In this document: positions 1-8,708 of the stretch, piece by piece
Layout: every line of letters starts with the position of its first letter
Position numbering within the stretch: the stretch's first letter is position 1
Assembly: GCA_017481575.1 (NCBI GenBank)
Contig: JAFUPA010000012.1
Coordinates: 1-35,360 of the forward strand
Reading direction: 5' to 3'
Origin: Clostridia bacterium
GTDB taxonomy: Bacteria; Bacillota; Clostridia; Oscillospirales; Acutalibacteraceae
DNA length: 35,360 bases
Made by a program: the position numbers and the translations under genes
Notes under the pieces: generated by a model
The model's database searches: none
Told to the model about the DNA's origin: nothing
What the model saw: only the letters and a program-made list of their open reading frames with translations

Positions 1-108
1 CACCACCGCCTATGGCGGAGCCTCTCCTCGAGGAGAAGCCTTGATTTAACACAAATTTGACAGCCTTCCCCTTGAGGGGAAGGGGGACCGCTTGCGGTGG
101 ATGAGGTG
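1..108. repeat. Inverted pair of GC-rich intergenic repeat motifs
   Basis: Two copies of a similar motif face each other. The left one (about 1-40) reads as a GC-rich hairpin block beginning CACCACCGCC. The right one (about 62-105) has CCTTCCCCTTGAGGGGAAGG followed by GGACCGCTTGCGGTGG, and is roughly the reverse complement of the left one. A related block (Y-rich stem, GGGGACC, short hairpin, GTGG) recurs at about 35244-35296. Such hairpin-rich, non-coding dispersed repeats are common in Clostridia genomes. No ORF or transposase is linked to it. The element may start outside the window. Confidence 0.6.
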
Positions 109-161
109 TAAAAAAAGAAATTTACAAACACTAATTTGTCGCACGAAAACAAAAAATATGG

Positions 162-190
162 TTGACAAACCGGGAATAACTGCATATAAT
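162..190 (+). promoter_or_regulatory. Promoter of arsR-P-type ATPase operon
   Basis: A perfect -35 TTGACA (162-167) and a perfect -10 TATAAT (185-190) are separated by 17 bp. Transcription should start near 197, inside the operator described next, so repressor binding would block initiation. Confidence 0.85.
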
Positions 191-198
191 AAAAATAA

Positions 199-220
199 CA
201 TATGAATATATGTTCATATG
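199..220. promoter_or_regulatory. ArsR/SmtB-type operator palindrome
   Basis: A perfect inverted repeat of 8-bp arms, CATATGAA and TTCATATG, is separated by 6 bp (TATATG). It sits just downstream of the -10 box and upstream of the ribosome binding site. The ATATGAA...TTCATAT pattern is the classic binding site of ArsR/SmtB/CzrA metal-sensor repressors, and the first gene downstream encodes such a protein, so autoregulation is the obvious inference. Confidence 0.85.
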
Positions 221-256
221 TTGCGATGAGATAAACACTTCACGGAGGTAATATAT

Positions 257-628
257 ATGGAAAACGAAAAAATTGAGTGCAAAAACTGCTGTACCTGCTC
301 GGCAGAGAACTGTCCGCACTCAAAGGTTGATGAAAACACTCTCTACGACCTCGCCGAGCTTTTTAAGGTTTTCGGTGACAGCACACGAATTCGGATAATC
401 TCGGCACTTATGGACGGTGAGCTTTGCGTTTACCACCTTTCCGAGCGTCTTGGTGCAGGACAAAGTGCAATTTCGCATCAGCTTCGAATTCTGCGTTCGG
501 CAGGTCTTGTACGTCCACGCCGTGAGGGCAAAGAGGTTTATTATTCGCTCGACGACGAACACGTTGAAGAGATTTACGGCGCAGGTCTTGCGCACATTCT
601 GCATAAAGGAGGACATCTGTATGAGTGA
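257..628 (+). CDS. ArsR/SmtB-family metal-responsive transcriptional repressor
   Basis: A 123-aa winged-helix repressor expected to release DNA when it binds Zn, Cd or Pb, inducing the efflux ATPase downstream. The N-terminus is cysteine-rich (C8, C11, C12, C14, C19). The region ELCVYHL (55-61) carries C57 at the place of the CadC-type alpha3N site. The recognition region GQSAISHQLRILR follows, then a beta wing. Near the C-terminus D100-x-H102-x10-H113-x2-H116 matches the alpha5 zinc site of CzrA/SmtB, so both known kinds of sensing site appear to be present. The ATG has an upstream GGAGGT. The last 8 bases overlap the ATPase start, which points to translational coupling. Family is certain from the sequence; the exact metal is inferred. 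Confidence 0.93.
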   Translation: MENEKIECKNCCTCSAENCPHSKVDENTLYDLAELFKVFGDSTRIRIISALMDGELCVYHLSERLGAGQSAISHQLRILRSAGLVRPRREGKEVYYSLDDEHVEEIYGAGLAHILHKGGHLYE

Positions 629-2555
629 AGAAAAATGCTGTTGCGGCAGTTGTTGCCACGAACACAAAGAGCATAAACACGGTCACGAGCACGAACATGA
701 ACACGCTTGTGCCTGCGGCGGTGACTGCCACCACGAGGAGGAACGAAAGCTAGACAAAATCCTGCTTGCGGTATCGGCGGTGCTTGTGCTTGTAAGCCTT
801 ATCCCGATGAACGCCGTGCTCGGCACAATTATAATGGTTGCGGCTGTTCTGCTGTCTGCTTACCCGATTTTGTTCGGTGTGATAAAAAACATAAAGAAAT
901 TCAGCCTCGGCGAAACGGAGCTTATGCTCATTGCCGTTATTGCGGCTTCGTGCCTCGGTGAATTCCGTGAAGCGGCGGCGGTTGCGATACTTTACCGCCT
1001 TGGCGAGATTTTAGAGGAAAAGGCGGTTGAAAAAAGCCGCAAGTCTATTGATGCTGTTTCCAAAATTCAGCAGGATTTTGCACACCTCGTCAAAGAGGAC
1101 GGCACAACCGAAAAGGTACACGCTGAAGAGGTGGAGGTCGGCTCTCTTATAAAGGTTTTACCCTACGAGCGTTTTCCGATTGACGGCATAGTTGTTGACG
1201 GATTTTCGGTTGCGGATGCTTCGGCAATCACGGGCGAAAGCCTGCCTGTTGACCTTGCACCCGATGTTGCGGTTAAAAGCGGTATGATAAACGGCGAAAG
1301 CAGTATTACGGTGAAAACCACGCACGAGTTTTCAGAGTCAACCGCATCAAGAATTGTTAAAATGGTTGAAGAGGCTGCCGAGAAAAAGGGCAAAACTCAA
1401 AAGATGATATCACGCCTTGCAAAGGTTTACACACCCGTTGTTGTTGTCGGTGCGGTGCTGATTGCGGTAATCGGCTCGGTTGCAACAAAAAATCCGTCAG
1501 ACTGGATTTACAGAGCGCTGACTTTCCTTGTTGCATCCTGCCCGTGTGCGATTGTGATTTCTGTTCCGCTCGGCTTTTACACCGGTCTCGGTGCGGCGGC
1601 TAAAAAAGGAATTCTTGTCAAAGGCACGGCTTTTGTTGAGGCTGTCGCAAAGGCAAGAGCAGTTATTTTTGATAAAACAGGCACTCTCACAACAGGCGAG
1701 TTTGAGATTGAAACCATTAACCCCTTGAACGGATTTTCGGAGCAGGAGCTTCTTGTGCTTGCAGGTGCGGCAGAGAAATTTTCATCACACCCGATTGCAA
1801 AAAGCATTGTTGCCTTCGCCCCGAAAATTGACGAAAGATTTATTTCGGATTTCAAAGAAAAAGCAGGCAATGGTTCGTCTGTCGTTTTTGCAGGCAAAAG
1901 GGTGCTTTGCGGCAGTAAGAGATTTCTCGAGCGTGAGGGAATTGATGTTTCCGAGCTTCACGAAAACGAGATTTGCGTGAGCGTTGACGGTGTTGTAGCA
2001 GGCTCAATTCTTTTGCGAAGCCGACTTCGTGACGGTGCGGTTGAAATGATAGATTCGCTTAAAACTCACGGTATTGAACACGCTGTTATGCTCACGGGCG
2101 ACAATGAAATTGCCGCAAAAACCGTTGCAGAGGAATGTGAGATTGACGAATATCATTGCAACCTCTTGCCCGAGGACAAAATGAAGCACCTTGAAAGAAT
2201 AAAGCATCTTTATTCAAAGGTTATTTATGTCGGTGACGGCATCAACGATGCACCCGTCCTTGCGGCGGCAGATGCAGGTGTTGCAATGGGTATGGGTACC
2301 CAGGCGGCAAACGAGGCAGGGGATATTATAATCACCAACAACGACCTTCGCCGTTTTGCACTTGCACACAAGCTTTTCAAAAGAACACACACGGCGGTGT
2401 GGTTTAACATTCTGTTTGCAATCGGTGTCAAAGCGATTGTGCTCCTCCTCGGTGCATTTGGATTTGCGCCCATTTGGCTCGCAGTTTTTGCTGACGTCGG
2501 TGTCTGCCTGATCTGCGTTGCAATCTCTTCGATGATTGGGTTGGAGAAGAAATAA
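621..2555 (+). CDS. P1B-type heavy-metal-exporting ATPase (Zn/Cd/Pb type, CadA/ZntA-like)
   Basis: A 644-aa ATP-driven membrane pump that should export divalent soft metals. I chose ATG 621, preceded by AAAGGAGG inside arsR, over the longer open frame from 417, which only overlaps arsR out of frame. The N-terminus has no HMA fold but a short Cys/His-rich stretch (CCCG.CC, then repeated HEH, then C.C..DC) that probably binds metal. Further on come TGES (actuator), the metal-channel C307-P308-C309, the phosphorylated D351 in DKTGT, an HP motif, and GDGIND from about 538. D625 in the last membrane helix (FADVG) matches the Asp that defines Zn/Cd/Pb pumps (ZntA D714). It overlaps arsR by 8 bases and is followed by a strong terminator. 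Confidence 0.93.
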   Translation: MSEEKCCCGSCCHEHKEHKHGHEHEHEHACACGGDCHHEEERKLDKILLAVSAVLVLVSLIPMNAVLGTIIMVAAVLLSAYPILFGVIKNIKKFSLGETELMLIAVIAASCLGEFREAAAVAILYRLGEILEEKAVEKSRKSIDAVSKIQQDFAHLVKEDGTTEKVHAEEVEVGSLIKVLPYERFPIDGIVVDGFSVADASAITGESLPVDLAPDVAVKSGMINGESSITVKTTHEFSESTASRIVKMVEEAAEKKGKTQKMISRLAKVYTPVVVVGAVLIAVIGSVATKNPSDWIYRALTFLVASCPCAIVISVPLGFYTGLGAAAKKGILVKGTAFVEAVAKARAVIFDKTGTLTTGEFEIETINPLNGFSEQELLVLAGAAEKFSSHPIAKSIVAFAPKIDERFISDFKEKAGNGSSVVFAGKRVLCGSKRFLEREGIDVSELHENEICVSVDGVVAGSILLRSRLRDGAVEMIDSLKTHGIEHAVMLTGDNEIAAKTVAEECEIDEYHCNLLPEDKMKHLERIKHLYSKVIYVGDGINDAPVLAAADAGVAMGMGTQAANEAGDIIITNNDLRRFALAHKLFKRTHTAVWFNILFAIGVKAIVLLLGAFGFAPIWLAVFADVGVCLICVAISSMIGLEKK

Positions 2556-2562
2556 GAAAATT

Positions 2563-2592
2563 AAATGCGGTGTCAATCGACACCGCATTTTT
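2563..2592. terminator. Bidirectional rho-independent terminator
   Basis: The stem AAATGCGGTGTC / GACACCGCATTT has a 4-base loop AATC and is followed by T residues on the plus strand. On the minus strand it is followed by a T-rich tract too, so it can end both the ATPase operon and the converging gene at 2663-4369. Confidence 0.85.
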
Positions 2593-2662
2593 GCTGTTGT
2601 TTATAAATTTTAATTTGTCGCAGGGTTTTATATAAACTAAACCACGGACTTATTGGGTGTGA

Positions 2663-4369
2663 TTATCTTTTTAAAGCTAATACAATAAAAATACCCATTG
2701 CACTACCGAATCCAAGGGACGTGAAAAGGAAACTTTTCAGCCACATCTCATCCATTGTAAATGATAACAGGTCGGTGTTACCGCCGTCGATAATTTCAAT
2801 CAAGAATGTGAAGCCCATCATAGCGATTGTAAATAAAATGCCAAAGCCCAGACCGAGTGCGAATAAGCAGAAGAGAAAGACTGCAACGAGCGAGGGCGTC
2901 GTCTTGTTAAACTCTTTTCGTTCCTGCCTTGTGAGCTTTCGGAGTTCAGCCTTTTTGATAGCAGCGGCGAAGATTTTATCAGCCTTGTTAATAAATGATT
3001 TTTCACCGTCAAAAACGTTAAAGGTAATCGTGCTGAAAAGACGGCGACCTTCTGCAGCGAACATACACGAGAAAATGTCCCCCGGATTTTCATATTCCTT
3101 TAATAGCTCTGTACCACAGACGATGTTGATTGATATTTCCTGTTCAAGCAATTGCTCGGCACAATGAATATGAGAAACGACGTTTTTCTCAAAGCCGACC
3201 GTGAAAGGGGAGTTGTAAGAATTAACTGTGCGGATTCCTTTTAGTGAACCTGTTTTTATAAAATCGGGATAAGTTCCCGAATAGCCGTTCGCTTCCATAA
3301 GCTGTTGGATTTTTTTACGCACCTGCTTCAAAATCTCTTCGTGGTAAATTGTAGGTATGAACTGCGGATAATCCTTTTGCGAATCGGTTATGAGTGCGAA
3401 TAATTCGCGCCACAACGGTTCGTATTTCTGACAGTTAAGCATACTTACGAAATTAGATAAAAGCGTGAATTGATTTTTTGAAAAATACTTTTCCTCGACC
3501 TTGCTCAACGCTTTCAATACTTTTGTGTATTTATATTTAGAGAGATATCCTTTTAAAATCGAAAAATTTGCCGTGTTGAATTCTTCGGGTTTGTAAGCGT
3601 ATACAGAAAATTTGCAAAGCTCCGCTATCAGCGGAAGAATAGCCTTTTCTTTTTCATTTAGGTAATCTGCCGAGAAGCTGTATTTTCTGATAATGTTTTC
3701 GGCAATGTCGATAAGATAGTCCCACGGTGACTCGCGGTCAAAGGCGGAAACGGCACTCATCACGGTTATTTCTACGTGTGCGTCGGTAAAGGTGATTTCA
3801 AATTCCGTTTCCGTATCGGTGTCCCAATTATCGAGAACACCGCTTAAAATGTAGCGATTTGCTTCGTTATCGAAGAAGACTTTCGCATTCCACATACAAT
3901 GGAATGCAACGTCGGGCACATTGTCTGCGTTTTCCAGCACTAAAAAGTGGGTAAAGGATGTTGCACCGTCTACGGGAATTTTTATGTCATTACCGTTTGT
4001 GTAGAAATTGGTAAAATAAAAGGTATCGTTAGTCAGTCTTTCAAAAGCATTGATTGCTTTTTCGTTAAAATCAATCAGAAGGTTTCTTAAATTGTCTTTT
4101 TCGGCTTCCTGAAGCAATCGCACCTTATCAAGACATTGTTTTGCAAAATCAAGAAACTCTGTGTCGCTTATTTCTTTATCCGAATCAGCAAACAGCTCTC
4201 CGAATGCTTCACGGGAAAGATAGTATTTGTATATCCATTTACAGATTTTTTTCTGCTCTCTCGGAGTTGCATTGGTAAGTTCAAGGTCAAAATTCTCTGT
4301 CGCTGCCTCGTAAGCAAGCGCACATTCGCAAACGGTAGGGTTGCTTATGTTGCTTGTATTGATATCCAT
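2663..4369 (-). CDS. Unrecognised protein with two C-terminal membrane segments
   Basis: A 568-aa protein I do not recognise. The start at 4369 (MDINTSN) is preceded by GAGGTG at good spacing; an upstream ATG at 4390 has no such site. About the first 500 residues look soluble and mixed alpha/beta, with many Asn, Phe and Lys and no signal peptide. Near the C-terminus there are two hydrophobic stretches (around PSLVAVFLFCLFALGLGFGI and SFLFTSLGFGSAMGIFIVLA), with a short loop between, so the bulk is probably cytoplasmic and tethered to the membrane. It is a single gene, convergent with the metal ATPase and with its 5' end facing the lysA 3' end. No function is assigned. Confidence 0.75.
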   Translation of the reverse strand: MDINTSNISNPTVCECALAYEAATENFDLELTNATPREQKKICKWIYKYYLSREAFGELFADSDKEISDTEFLDFAKQCLDKVRLLQEAEKDNLRNLLIDFNEKAINAFERLTNDTFYFTNFYTNGNDIKIPVDGATSFTHFLVLENADNVPDVAFHCMWNAKVFFDNEANRYILSGVLDNWDTDTETEFEITFTDAHVEITVMSAVSAFDRESPWDYLIDIAENIIRKYSFSADYLNEKEKAILPLIAELCKFSVYAYKPEEFNTANFSILKGYLSKYKYTKVLKALSKVEEKYFSKNQFTLLSNFVSMLNCQKYEPLWRELFALITDSQKDYPQFIPTIYHEEILKQVRKKIQQLMEANGYSGTYPDFIKTGSLKGIRTVNSYNSPFTVGFEKNVVSHIHCAEQLLEQEISINIVCGTELLKEYENPGDIFSCMFAAEGRRLFSTITFNVFDGEKSFINKADKIFAAAIKKAELRKLTRQERKEFNKTTPSLVAVFLFCLFALGLGFGILFTIAMMGFTFLIEIIDGGNTDLLSFTMDEMWLKSFLFTSLGFGSAMGIFIVLALKR

Positions 4370-4424
4370 AGTTTTCACCTCACAGTACAAGTCATTGTAT
4401 CACGGATACAAGAAAAAGTAAACT

Positions 4425-4459
4425 TAAATAAAAAGGAACTGCTCGATGAACAGTTCCTT
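4425..4459 (-). terminator. Terminator of the lysine operon
   Basis: The stem AAGGAACTG / CAGTTCCTT (4433-4441 and 4451-4459) with a 9-base loop lies directly after the lysA stop. Read on the minus strand it is followed by TTTTTATTT. Confidence 0.85.
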
Positions 4460-4466
4460 GAAATTT

Positions 4467-5762
4467 TTATACCTGCCTTGCAATCAAATCGTCAAAGCTT
4501 TCTCTTTTTACTGCAACGTAGTTCTTTTCGCCGTCAAGCATAACTACGGGAGGCTTGCAGATTGCGTTGTAGTTTGAGCTCATCGCAAAGTTGTAAGCGC
4601 CTGTTGTAAGCACGGCGATTGTGTCGCCACGTTCAGGCTTCGGGATTTTTACACCCTCCTGAATAAGGTCGCCGCTTTCACAGCATCTGCCGGCGATTGT
4701 ACACTCATAGTCGGCTTCTTCGTTTGCCTTGTTGGCAACCATAACCGTGTAAGCTGACTGGTAAAGTGCGTAACGGGGGTTGTCCGGCATACCGCCGTCA
4801 ATCGAAACATAATTCTTGAAACCCTTTATCTCCTTGCGGGTGCCTGCTGTGTAAAGTGTAAGTCCTGCGTCGGCAACAATGCTTCTGCCCGGCTCCATAA
4901 GAATTGTTGGCATATTTACACCGAGCTTTTCACACTCTGCTTTCACCAGTGTTGCGATACCCTCAATGTTCTTTGCGTAATCTATTTCGGGGTCGGAGTC
5001 AACATACCTGACCCCCATACCGCCGCCGAGGTTGAGAACACTTGCCTCAAAGCCGAGCTCGTTTTTCATATCTGCGATGAATTTAATCATAATCACCGCC
5101 GCATCGCAGAACGGGTCGTATTCAAAAATCTGTGAACCGATGTGGCAATGGTAGCCCATAAGTGCAATGTTTTCTTTTGAAAGAGCAAGCTCAACAAGCT
5201 CCTTGGCTTGTCCTGTTTCAATCGCCGCACCGAACTTTGAATCAACATTTCCCGTGCTGATTTTTGCGTGTGTGTGCGGGTCAATGCCGGGAGTAAGGCG
5301 GAGAAGAATCTTCTGCTTTATGCCCTTTTTGCCTGCTTCACGGTCGATAGCGTTCAGCTCTTCGACGTTGTCGCAGACAAAATAGCCAATGCCGTTTTCA
5401 ATTGCGAATGCAATGTCAAAATCAGTTTTGTTGTTGCCGTGGAAATATGCGTTTTCCATCGGGAAGCCTGCCTTTACGGCTGTGTAAAGCTCACCGGGTG
5501 AAACCACGTCAATGCCCATATTCTCCTCACGCATAATTTCATAAATACGCTTGAAGCAAAGTGACTTGCTTGCAAAAAGAGGCATTGAACTGCCGCCGAA
5601 GAATTCACTCATTGCGGATTTGTAAATGCGGCACTTTTCTCTGATTTTGTTTTCATCCATTATATATGCAGGGGTCTGATACTTCTGAGCAAGCTCAACA
5701 GTATCGTGACCTGCAAAGGTAAGATGACCTTTCTCGTTAATACCGAGGTTATTGCAGATCAT
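4467..5762 (-). CDS. lysA: Diaminopimelate decarboxylase
   Basis: A 431-aa PLP enzyme that decarboxylates meso-diaminopimelate to L-lysine, the last step of the pathway. It is an alanine-racemase-fold type III decarboxylase: Schiff-base K66 in PLFASKS, HIGSQ at 207-211, the phosphate-binding glycine loop GGGMG at 246-250, EPGR at 290-293, the active-site CESGD at 361-365 and GAYNFAMSSNYN at 388-399. Length is normal for the family. The start ATG follows AAAGGATG. It is the last gene of the minus-strand lysine operon, 26 bases after ddh, and ends at a terminator. Confidence 0.96.
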   Translation of the reverse strand: MICNNLGINEKGHLTFAGHDTVELAQKYQTPAYIMDENKIREKCRIYKSAMSEFFGGSSMPLFASKSLCFKRIYEIMREENMGIDVVSPGELYTAVKAGFPMENAYFHGNNKTDFDIAFAIENGIGYFVCDNVEELNAIDREAGKKGIKQKILLRLTPGIDPHTHAKISTGNVDSKFGAAIETGQAKELVELALSKENIALMGYHCHIGSQIFEYDPFCDAAVIMIKFIADMKNELGFEASVLNLGGGMGVRYVDSDPEIDYAKNIEGIATLVKAECEKLGVNMPTILMEPGRSIVADAGLTLYTAGTRKEIKGFKNYVSIDGGMPDNPRYALYQSAYTVMVANKANEEADYECTIAGRCCESGDLIQEGVKIPKPERGDTIAVLTTGAYNFAMSSNYNAICKPPVVMLDGEKNYVAVKRESFDDLIARQV

Positions 5763-5788
5763 TTTAAAACATCCTTTCGGAGCTGGAA

Positions 5789-6772
5789 TTAAAGCATATG
5801 TGCTCTGATTTCGTCGCCCGTCATATTGATAAGCTGTGCAGGTGCAATGTCAAAAACTGTCTTGCATCCGCTCTCGCCGTTTTGGCTGAGTCTGTATGCC
5901 GCACGTGCATAAGCTGTAAGAACACTGCCTGTAAATTCGGGGTTTGATTCGAGCTTAAGGCTGTATTCAATAGTGTGCTTTGTCTCAAGGTCGAAGCCCG
6001 TGTAACCGCTACGGATAACGCTTCCGCCGTGGGGAATACCCATATGGTCACGCTGAAGCTCCTCAAGCGAAATAAAGTTTACAGTTGTGTCGTAGTCTGC
6101 AAAGTAGTTGGGCATTGTCTTGATTTCGTTTTCAATTTTTGCCTTGTCTGCGCCGTCCTCAACCACAACATAGCACTCTCTTGTGTGCTTCTGTCTTGTT
6201 GTAAGCTCGGGGTTTTCACCGTTACGCACACTTTCAACTGCACTTGCAACGGGGACTGTGTACTGACGTGCGTCAACAACTCCGTCAATTCGGCGGATCG
6301 CATCGGAATGACCCTGGCTTACGCCCTTGCCCCAGAATGTGTAGTCGTTACCGTTGGGGAGAATTGCGTTCATATAAAGGCGGTTGAGCGAAAACATACC
6401 CGGGTCCCAGCCGACAGAGATAATCGCAATCTTGTTGCCTGTCTTTGCCTTTGCATTAACATTTGCAAAGTGCTCGGGAATTCTTGCGTGTGTGTCAAAG
6501 CTGTCAATTACATTGAAATTCTCTGCAATTGCAGGGGTGGATTCGGGGAGGTCTCTTGCACTGCCGCCGCAGTTGATAATAACGTCAATATCGTCTTTAT
6601 AGTCTGTGATTTTGTCAAAGGGATATACCTTAACGCCCTCAGTCTTGATTTTAACGGACTCGGGGTTTCTTCTTGAAAAAACTGCAACAAGCTCCATATC
6701 GGAATTGTTTTTTACAGCGGCTTCAACACCTTTGCCGAGGTTGCCGTAGCCTGCTATACCTATCCTAATCAT
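5789..6772 (-). CDS. ddh: meso-Diaminopimelate D-dehydrogenase
   Basis: A 327-aa NADPH-dependent enzyme that makes meso-diaminopimelate in one reductive amination from tetrahydrodipicolinate, bypassing the succinylase/acetylase branches. The N-terminal Rossmann motif GIAGYGNLGKG (5-15) and the following VAVFSRRNPE segment are typical of Ddh, as is the conserved block GWDPGMFSLNR. Length matches the family (about 320-330 aa). It starts 12 bases after dapB with a GAGAGGT ribosome site. Its position between dapB and lysA explains why no dapD/dapE/dapL genes are needed nearby. Confidence 0.95.
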   Translation of the reverse strand: MIRIGIAGYGNLGKGVEAAVKNNSDMELVAVFSRRNPESVKIKTEGVKVYPFDKITDYKDDIDVIINCGGSARDLPESTPAIAENFNVIDSFDTHARIPEHFANVNAKAKTGNKIAIISVGWDPGMFSLNRLYMNAILPNGNDYTFWGKGVSQGHSDAIRRIDGVVDARQYTVPVASAVESVRNGENPELTTRQKHTRECYVVVEDGADKAKIENEIKTMPNYFADYDTTVNFISLEELQRDHMGIPHGGSVIRSGYTGFDLETKHTIEYSLKLESNPEFTGSVLTAYARAAYRLSQNGESGCKTVFDIAPAQLINMTGDEIRAHML

Positions 6773-6784
6773 TTACAAGACCTC

Positions 6785-7522
6785 TCATTCTGTGACTATG
6801 CTGTTCATATTGTAAAGTCCTGCGGGCTTGTTCAGAATAAACTCTGCCGCAGAAACCGCACCCTCGGCAAAAAGTGCTCTTGAATGAGCCTCGTGCTTAA
6901 GAGTGATTGTCTGGCTGTCGGTTGAAACCAGAACCTCGTGAATACCGACGATGTTGCCACGTCTTACTGCGTGAACACCGATTTCGTTTTTCTCTCTTTT
7001 AGCGTTACCCTCTCTGCCGAAAATAAACTCTGCCTTTTCACGGACGGACTTTATTGCCTTTGCAATCATAAGTGCTGTTCCGCTGGGAGCATCAAGCTTA
7101 CGGTTGTGGTGAGTTTCGACAATTTCGATGTCGGCATCGGGCATAGTTGCCGCAGCCTTAACGGCAAGCTCGCAAAGAAGTGCCACACCGAGCGACATAT
7201 TGGCAGAGTGGAAAACCGCAATTTTTTTGCCTGCCTCTTCAATGTATGCAAGCTCGTCGGGAGTATGACCCGTTGTTGCAACAACTGTCGGAATATTATT
7301 TTTTACGGCATAATCGAGAAGCTCTTTTGTGCCGAGATGGTTTGAAAAGTCGATGATAACATCTGCTTTGCCGCTGAAATCGTTAATGTCGGTGTAGCAA
7401 CCGCTTTCAGCCGCCATTTTGTCAACCTTTGCGGCAACGGTCATCACTTCGGAAGCTTCAACAATTTTTTCAACTTCCTTGCCCATTCTGCCGCAAGCAC
7501 CGTTAATGAGTACCTTTATCAT
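6785..7522 (-). CDS. dapB: 4-Hydroxy-tetrahydrodipicolinate reductase
   Basis: A 245-aa NAD(P)H-dependent reductase converting hydroxy-tetrahydrodipicolinate to tetrahydrodipicolinate. The nucleotide-binding GACGRMG is at 8-14, and the substrate-binding block ETHHNRKLDAPSGTA at 136-150 carries the catalytic His pair and Lys. The length is that of a typical DapB, slightly short. Its ATG overlaps the dapA stop by 4 bases (ATGA), which implies coupled translation, and ddh follows after 12 bases. Confidence 0.96.
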   Translation of the reverse strand: MIKVLINGACGRMGKEVEKIVEASEVMTVAAKVDKMAAESGCYTDINDFSGKADVIIDFSNHLGTKELLDYAVKNNIPTVVATTGHTPDELAYIEEAGKKIAVFHSANMSLGVALLCELAVKAAATMPDADIEIVETHHNRKLDAPSGTALMIAKAIKSVREKAEFIFGREGNAKREKNEIGVHAVRRGNIVGIHEVLVSTDSQTITLKHEAHSRALFAEGAVSAAEFILNKPAGLYNMNSIVTE

Positions 7523-8409
7523 ACATTCAACCCCTGCTGACGCATAAGAGCGAGCATATTCTCTCTGTGTGCGTCCTCCATCGGAGTGAGCGGAAGACGG
7601 AGGTAATCCTCGCCGAAGCCCATAGCAGCCATAGCAGCCTTAACGGGAATGGGGTTAACCTCACAGAAGAGAGCGTTGATAAGCGGAAGGTAGTCAAGCT
7701 GCATCTTAAGTGCGCCCTCGATGTCACCGTCAAAGAACTTGTGGCACATCTGTGATGTTTCCTTGGGAAGTACGTTTGAAAGAACGGAGATAACACCTGA
7801 ACCGCCGAGAGAAAGAAGAGGAACTACCTGGTCGTCGTTACCTGAATAAAGGTCGAGCTTGTCGCCGACGATAGCCATTGTTTCAACGATTTTTGAGATG
7901 TTGCCGCTTGCTTCCTTGATACCTGTAATCATCGGGTGGTCAGCAAGAACGCCGTATGTTGCAGGCTCAATGTTAACACCTGTTCTTGACGGAACGTTGT
8001 AAAGAAGGCAGGGCTTTGTGCTTTCGTCAGCAATAGCTGTGAAAGTCTTGATAAGACCATTCTGTGTAGCCTTGTTGTAGTAAGGTGTAACAAGGAGCAT
8101 ACCCTCGTAACCAACCTCGCAAGCGAACTTTGTAAGGTCAATAGCGTAAGCTGTGTCGTTAGAGCCTGTACCTGCAATCATGGGAACTCTGCCTGCAGCA
8201 CGCTTGTATGCAAACTCAAGAGCATCTCTGTGCTCCTCGTCAGTAAGGGTAGAGCCTTCGCCTGTTGTACCGCAGATAACAAGTGCGTCAATGCCCTCGT
8301 CAATCTGCCAGTCGATAACCTTACCGAAGTTTTCGTAATCAATGCCATCCGCTGTGAGCGGAGTGATAAGTGCGGTAGCCGCACCTCTGAAAATGCTGTT
8401 CTCTGTCAT
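7519..8409 (-). CDS. dapA: 4-Hydroxy-tetrahydrodipicolinate synthase
   Basis: A 296-aa class I aldolase that condenses pyruvate and aspartate semialdehyde, the committed step of lysine synthesis. GTTGE is at 47-51, the catalytic Tyr at 138 in LYNVPSRTG, and the Schiff-base K165 in GIKEASG. I chose the start at 8409, which has AAAGGAG before it; the open frame runs on to 8475 but that extension lies in the riboswitch terminator. It is the first gene of the operon and is controlled by the lysine riboswitch upstream. Confidence 0.96.
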   Translation of the reverse strand: MTENSIFRGAATALITPLTADGIDYENFGKVIDWQIDEGIDALVICGTTGEGSTLTDEEHRDALEFAYKRAAGRVPMIAGTGSNDTAYAIDLTKFACEVGYEGMLLVTPYYNKATQNGLIKTFTAIADESTKPCLLYNVPSRTGVNIEPATYGVLADHPMITGIKEASGNISKIVETMAIVGDKLDLYSGNDDQVVPLLSLGGSGVISVLSNVLPKETSQMCHKFFDGDIEGALKMQLDYLPLINALFCEVNPIPVKAAMAAMGFGEDYLRLPLTPMEDAHRENMLALMRQQGLNV

Positions 8410-8454
8410 GTTTAAAACTCCTTTTGCTGTTTGATGTAAAGAATTACAAGTCAT

Positions 8455-8481
8455 AAAAAAATAGCCGATTTGCATCGACTA
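8455..8481 (-). terminator. Riboswitch-controlled terminator before dapA
   Basis: On the minus strand TAGTCGAT, loop GCAA, ATCGGCTA form an 8-bp stem (one G-U pair) followed by TTTTTTT. It lies between the lysine aptamer and dapA, so it is the expression platform: lysine-bound RNA would allow this hairpin and stop transcription early. Confidence 0.85.
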
Positions 8482-8520
8482 CCCCATTTATCCCGACTAT
8501 ACAGCCGTGAAAAAATATAA

Positions 8521-8683
8521 GATAGCTCTCCGCAATAAGCGACAATAGGCGAGATGTTATTCCCGACTACCAGCACAGCCTTGGGCTTCGGCTGCCTTCG
8601 GCAACGATTCCTTTCACAACTGCCGTAAGCCTTGCCACGACCTTGAATAACAGTTGCTACTGATAATGCGATGCGCCTCTATC
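8521..8683 (-). promoter_or_regulatory. Lysine riboswitch (L box)
   Basis: Read on the minus strand, the leader contains the conserved L-box landmarks in order: GATAGAGGCGC, then a segment ending in CAGTAGC, later GTGAAAGG, TTGCCGAAG, then GGCTGTGCTGG, and finally GAGAGCTATC. The closing P1 helix is formed by GATAG (8683-8679) and CTATC (8525-8521). It precedes dapA-dapB-ddh-lysA, exactly the regulon expected for this riboswitch class, and is followed by an intrinsic terminator, so control is by transcription attenuation. Identification is from motif order and context; no covariance search was run. Confidence 0.93.
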
Positions 8684-8708
8684 GTTAATTTTTTATTAAC
8701 TTGCGGAT

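Noticed and set aside
417-620. Upstream extension of the P-type ATPase frame
   Set aside because: It overlaps arsR out of frame, has no ribosome site, and the ATG at 621 has AAAGGAGG and matches the family N-terminus.
5975-6676. 233-aa plus-strand open frame opposite ddh
   Set aside because: Antisense shadow of ddh, Cys/Val-rich with no family features, no ribosome site.
8410-8475. 22-residue extension of DapA
   Set aside because: It covers the riboswitch terminator, and the normal DapA N-terminus with ribosome site is at 8409.
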